A stretch of DNA of 64,000 nucleotides from Kribbella caucasensis (GTDB taxonomy: Bacteria; Actinomycetota; Actinomycetes; Propionibacteriales; Kribbellaceae): NCBI RefSeq assembly GCF_004361855.1, contig NZ_SNWQ01000002.1:62001-126000 (forward strand). The letters are read 5' to 3'. Shown here piece by piece: positions 61,036-64,000 of the stretch. The notes below the pieces were generated by a model. That model did not search any database. It was not told the origin of the DNA and saw only the letters and a program-made list of their open reading frames with translations. The position numbers and the translations under genes were made by a program. Numbering within the stretch: position 1 is the first letter of the stretch; every line of letters starts with the position of its first letter.

Positions 61036-61944
61036 TCAGCTCTGGGCGGCGGCGGGGCGGTAGATGTATGGCTGGGAGGAGCGGACCGCTTCGGTGACCA
61101 TCAGGAGCAGGTCGGCGCGGGCCTCGATCGGGCGGCCGAACAACTCGTCGTCGCCTGGGATCGGGAAGCCCTTCACGCCGATCGCGAGCTGGCTGAGCAA
61201 CACGTGCAGCACGCCGCGGGCGTTGAACACGTTCGGCGTCGGCCACTCCGGCAGGGTCTCGTGCATCAGTGGCTGCTGGGCCGCGGTCGCCGCGATCGGC
61301 TTCAGCCAGCGTTCCAGCTCGTCGCTGGTCAGCATGTTGCGGTGCAGGATCGTCATCACCGCGTGCGCGACCCTGTCGTGCTCCTCGTGCACCCAGCGGT
61401 ACTTCGTCTCCTTGACGATCCGGTCCGCGAGCACGTCGAGCAGCGCACGCAGTACGCCGGCGTCGCAGTGCCGGGATCGGGCCAATGCGCCGATCGCGTC
61501 CGCGCCGTGGGCCACCGCGTGCGCCCAGCCGCAGTCCTGGACGAAGCCGCGGAGGTCGCGTTCGCGCAGCAGCCAGGTGGCCAGCCGGTCGCCCCAGCGC
61601 ATCACCACCTCGTCGTGCACCAGGAACTCGGCGTTGTCCCGGTGGATCACCTCGGCCAGCGTGAGCGCGGTGAAGGACCGGCGGAACACGGTGTCCGTGC
61701 CGTCCTCACCGAGCCCGTAGGCGAGTCCGGCGCAGAGGCCGTCACCGAAGCCCGGCAGCAGGTCGTCGTACACCCCGCGCTCCAGCCAGGTGGCCAGGGT
61801 CGGGTACGCCAGGGCGTCCCGGATCTGCGGGTTGGTACTGGCCAGGCCGCGGACGAGCTCTTCGGTGAGGTCGGTCAGCGCACGGTCGTGCGGCACCGCG
61901 TAGTCCGCGGCCATCACGTCCTGCCAGTACGACGTCGACTCCAC
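61036..61944 (-). CDS. DUF2785 family protein
   Basis: Soluble, largely helical protein of 302 residues with the DUF2785 features LTEELVRGLASTNPQIRDALAYPTLATWLERG, RSFTALTLAEVIHRDN, and DCGWAHAVAHGADAIGALARS. HEAT-like helical repeats are likely. Its biochemical function is unknown; relatives occur in firmicutes and actinobacteria. The GTG at 61944 follows AAAGGA. It is divergent from the PdtaS-like kinase gene. Confidence 0.82.
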   Translation of the reverse strand: MESTSYWQDVMAADYAVPHDRALTDLTEELVRGLASTNPQIRDALAYPTLATWLERGVYDDLLPGFGDGLCAGLAYGLGEDGTDTVFRRSFTALTLAEVIHRDNAEFLVHDEVVMRWGDRLATWLLRERDLRGFVQDCGWAHAVAHGADAIGALARSRHCDAGVLRALLDVLADRIVKETKYRWVHEEHDRVAHAVMTILHRNMLTSDELERWLKPIAATAAQQPLMHETLPEWPTPNVFNARGVLHVLLSQLAIGVKGFPIPGDDELFGRPIEARADLLLMVTEAVRSSQPYIYRPAAAQS

Positions 61945-62034
61945 CGAAACATCCTTTCACTCGAACCTGCTCAATCAACACCCATCCAGCCCCATCTGTC
62001 GAGCATCCTTCACTTTCGTGATCAGCTGCCAGGC

Positions 62035-62040
62035 TAGGCT
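62035..62040 (+). promoter_or_regulatory. -10 element for the leaderless kinase gene
   Basis: TAGGCT ends seven bases before the GTG at 62048, identical in sequence and spacing to the SRAP promoter at 50000. Confidence 0.55.
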
Positions 62041-62047
62041 CAGCTCC

Positions 62048-63523
62048 GTGCCGTCGCTGACCGACGTGGTGCGGAACCACACGACCCTGGACCAGGCGGA
62101 CCTGGACCGGTTGCAACTGCTGGTGTCCGACTGGCAGATGCTGGCCGACCTGTCCTTCGCGGACCTGGTGCTGTGGCTGCCCGACACCGAGGGGCTGGGT
62201 TTCTGGGCCGGTGCGCAGATGCGGCCGACGACCGGGCCGACGGCGTACCTGGACGACATCGTCGGCAGCTTCATCCCGCGGGACCGGCGGCCGCTGCTGG
62301 ACCAGGCCTACGACCTCGGCCGGATCTGCCGGGAGGGCGATCCCGAGTGGCGCGACGAGGTCCCGGTCCGGGTCGAGACGATCCCGGTACGCCGCGGGGC
62401 CCGGGTGATCGCCGTGATCGCCCGGAACACCAACCTGCTCGGTGTCCGGACCCCGTCCCGGCTGGAGATCGCCTACCTGCAGAGCGCGACCGATCTGGCC
62501 CGGATGATCACCGACGGCATCTTCCCGTACGGCGGGGAACGGCTGCTGTCCACGAGTCCACGAGTGGGCGACGGGTGCATCCGGGTCGATCGGCACGGCA
62601 TGGTGACGTTCGCCAGCCCGAACGCGTTGTCCGCCTACCGCCGGATGGGACTCGTCACCGACCTGGTCGGGAGCCGGCTGAAGGACGTCACCGGTGAACT
62701 GCTGCACAGCGGCCACAAGGTCGACGACGTGCTCGCCTCGGTGCTGACCGGCCGGGCGGCCAAGGAGATCGAGATCGAGAATCCCGAGGCCACCCTGTTC
62801 CTCCGGGCGATCCCGTTGCGCGCCGACGGCGACCACGTGGGCGCGCTGATCCTGCTCCGCGACGTCACCGAACTGCGGAGCAGGGAGCGGGAGCTGGTCA
62901 CCAAGGAGGCGACCATCCGGGAGATTCATCATCGCGTCAAGAACAACTTGCAGACCGTCGCGGCGTTACTCCGGATGCAGGGCCGGCGGATCACCGTGCC
63001 GGAAGCCCAGGCGGCGCTGGCCGAAGCGGTACGCCGGGTCGGGTCGATCGCGATCGTGCACGAGACGTTGTCGGAGTCGTTCGACGAGAGCGTGGACTTC
63101 GATGACGTCGCCGACCGGATCGCGGCGATGGTGGCGGATGTGTCGACCGTCGCGACCCAGGTGGAGACCCGGCGGACCGGGAGTTTCGGCGTACTGGACT
63201 CCGAGGTCGCGACCCCGCTGGCGATGGTGCTCACCGAGCTGATGCAGAACTCGGTCGAGCACGCTTTCGGCACCCGATCGGGTGACGCCGCGATCGGCGT
63301 GATCGAGCTGGATGCGCAGCGGTCGGTCGGGCGGTTGCGGGTGGTGATCACCGATGACGGCAATGGACTGCCGGCCGGGTTCGACTCGGAGACCTCGGGC
63401 AACCTCGGGCTGTCGATCGTGCGAACGCTGGTGATCGGTGAACTCGATGGCGTGCTGGAGTTCCATCCCCGGCACGACGGGCCCGGCACCACGGTCGTCC
63501 TCGACATCCCGGTCAAGGAGTAG
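62048..63523 (+). CDS. pdtaS: PdtaS-like soluble sensor histidine kinase
   Basis: Cytosolic kinase of 491 residues without membrane helices. An N-terminal GAF domain (about 10-150) and a PAS domain (about 180-285; GDGCIRVDRHGMVTFASPNALSAYRRMG) precede a HisKA_2 segment, IREIHHRVKNNLQTVAALLRMQ (His near 294), and an HATPase domain with ELMQNSVEHAF and DDGNGLPAGFD. The domain order is that of PdtaS, which phosphorylates the antiterminator PdtaR (AmiR/ANTAR) to control RNA targets; no pdtaR lies in this window. The GTG at 62048 is leaderless. Confidence 0.92.
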   Translation: MPSLTDVVRNHTTLDQADLDRLQLLVSDWQMLADLSFADLVLWLPDTEGLGFWAGAQMRPTTGPTAYLDDIVGSFIPRDRRPLLDQAYDLGRICREGDPEWRDEVPVRVETIPVRRGARVIAVIARNTNLLGVRTPSRLEIAYLQSATDLARMITDGIFPYGGERLLSTSPRVGDGCIRVDRHGMVTFASPNALSAYRRMGLVTDLVGSRLKDVTGELLHSGHKVDDVLASVLTGRAAKEIEIENPEATLFLRAIPLRADGDHVGALILLRDVTELRSRERELVTKEATIREIHHRVKNNLQTVAALLRMQGRRITVPEAQAALAEAVRRVGSIAIVHETLSESFDESVDFDDVADRIAAMVADVSTVATQVETRRTGSFGVLDSEVATPLAMVLTELMQNSVEHAFGTRSGDAAIGVIELDAQRSVGRLRVVITDDGNGLPAGFDSETSGNLGLSIVRTLVIGELDGVLEFHPRHDGPGTTVVLDIPVKE

Positions 63524-63546
63524 CAGGCCTCGCAGTACAAGCGGTC

Positions 63547-63594
63547 CTGCACATCAAAGCTGCGCTGCAGATCAAAGAAACCTGCAAATCAAAA
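63547..63594. repeat. Three short direct repeats
   Basis: CTGCAnATCAAAG-like units at 63547-63559, 63565-63577 and 63582-63594 (third copy with an extra A), 18 and 17 bases apart, in the gap between the convergent kinase and WhiB genes. Confidence 0.6.
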
Positions 63595-63617
63595 GGCCCC
63601 GCGGATCCCGCGGGGCC
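63595..63617 (-). terminator. Terminator of the WhiB1-like gene
   Basis: GGCCCCGCGG / CCGCGGGGCC is a perfect 10-bp stem with a three-base loop. On the minus strand it is followed by TTTTGATTTG, a genuine T-rich tract, so it is a classical intrinsic terminator. Confidence 0.85.
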
Positions 63618-63633
63618 CCATCGCGTTGCTGCT

Positions 63634-63885
63634 TCAGGCGGTGCGGATCCGGGCCCGGGCGTTCCGGCGCTTCAGCGCACGGCGCTCGTCCTCGCTCAGG
63701 CCACCCCAGACACCGTGGTCCTGGCCGGCCTCCAGTGCCCAGGCGAGGCACTGTTCACGCACGTCGCAACGGCGGCACACCTGCTTGGCTTCCTCGATCT
63801 GCATGATCGCAGGGCCGGTGTTGCCGATGGGGAAGAACAGTTCCGGGTCCTCATCGAGGCAAACGGCCCGGTGGCGCCAATCCAT
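63634..63885 (-). CDS. whiB1: WhiB family iron-sulfur transcription regulator (WhiB1-like)
   Basis: Small [4Fe-4S] protein of 83 residues. The four cluster cysteines are visible at about positions 9, 37, 40 and 46 (DWRHRAVC, then QVCRRCDVREQC). The turn motif HGVWGG and the basic tail ERRALKRRNARARIRT follow, which bind sigma-A and DNA. Length and sequence match WhiB1 of mycobacteria (WblE in Streptomyces), an NO-sensitive, usually essential regulator. The ATG at 63885 starts the conserved MDWRH; an in-frame ATG at 63894 adds three residues. The promoter lies to its right, within the last 110 bases of the window. Confidence 0.94.
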   Translation of the reverse strand: MDWRHRAVCLDEDPELFFPIGNTGPAIMQIEEAKQVCRRCDVREQCLAWALEAGQDHGVWGGLSEDERRALKRRNARARIRTA

Positions 63886-64000
63886 GGCGGATCCCATCTC
63901 TCTCGGTAGTTGTCGTACGCTGACTCGGGACTGTGCCCGATCAGCGGGTCGATACTCGTTGCTCACTCGCACCGGGGGGTGGTGCGGCGTGTTGTGAAGC

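Overview
This is a high-GC window dense in genes on both strands. The gene content is clearly actinobacterial: a WhiB1-type protein, a SigR/RsrA redox switch, the 24-residue ribosomal protein bL37, ECF sigma factors, a CUT1 sugar importer without its own ATPase, and many leaderless genes. Propionibacteriales such as Kribbella or Nocardioides would fit, but genus cannot be fixed from the sequence alone. No rRNA, tRNA, insertion sequence, prophage or CRISPR array was found.

Layout. 1-10.3 kb is a polysaccharide-use island: the start of a family-5 solute-binding lipoprotein, a LacI regulator, a ROK regulator, a frameshifted GH1 beta-glucosidase, a GH16 beta-1,3-glucanase, a GH30 (probably beta-1,6-) glucanase and a GH18 chitinase-like protein. 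The last three carry nearly identical ricin-type CBM13 modules. Beta-1,3-glucan, beta-1,6-glucan and chitin together are the polymers of fungal walls, and two matching LacI-type palindromes link the binding-protein promoter to the GH16/GH30 promoter. 10.4-20.2 kb holds small regulators (MerR, ArsR, TetR), a VOC protein, a tandem ABM-like protein, an FMN reductase, a DedA remnant, a MacB/FtsX-type ABC exporter, and a membrane protein divergent from its TetR regulator. 20.3-23.5 kb is a CUT1 sugar ABC operon, followed by a HigB/HigA-like pair with a shortened toxin. 24.3-25.9 kb is an ECF42 sigma factor with its YCII/DGPF partner.

26-36.7 kb holds a phosphotransferase, an M16 peptidase pair, a DUF4190 protein, a secreted S8 protease, a CBS protein and a two-component system. 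36.7-46.4 kb mixes housekeeping and accessory genes (hisN, rsgA, aroA, DoxX, a DsbA-family protein, an M20 peptidase) and two decayed genes. It ends with an archaeal-type aspartyl-tRNA synthetase preceded by a well-formed T-box leader, which is the most striking element here. 46.4-55 kb contains a single-chain ECF sigma/zinc-finger/transmembrane/triple ectodomain protein, an SRAP-domain gene, sigR-rsrA with a textbook SigR promoter, and an XRE-NB-ARC-TPR STAND protein. 55.4-64 kb has bL37, an HD-GYP protein next to a degenerate HD homologue, an MctP-type symporter with its DUF3311 partner, a DUF2785 protein, a PdtaS-like kinase and a WhiB1-like protein.

Two themes run through the window. At least eight genes look leaderless, with a -10 hexamer 6-7 nt before the start codon. 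Long perfect hairpins separate most transcription units, and three of them sit directly in front of the next start codon. Long reading frames antisense to real genes are treated as high-GC shadows and are not listed.
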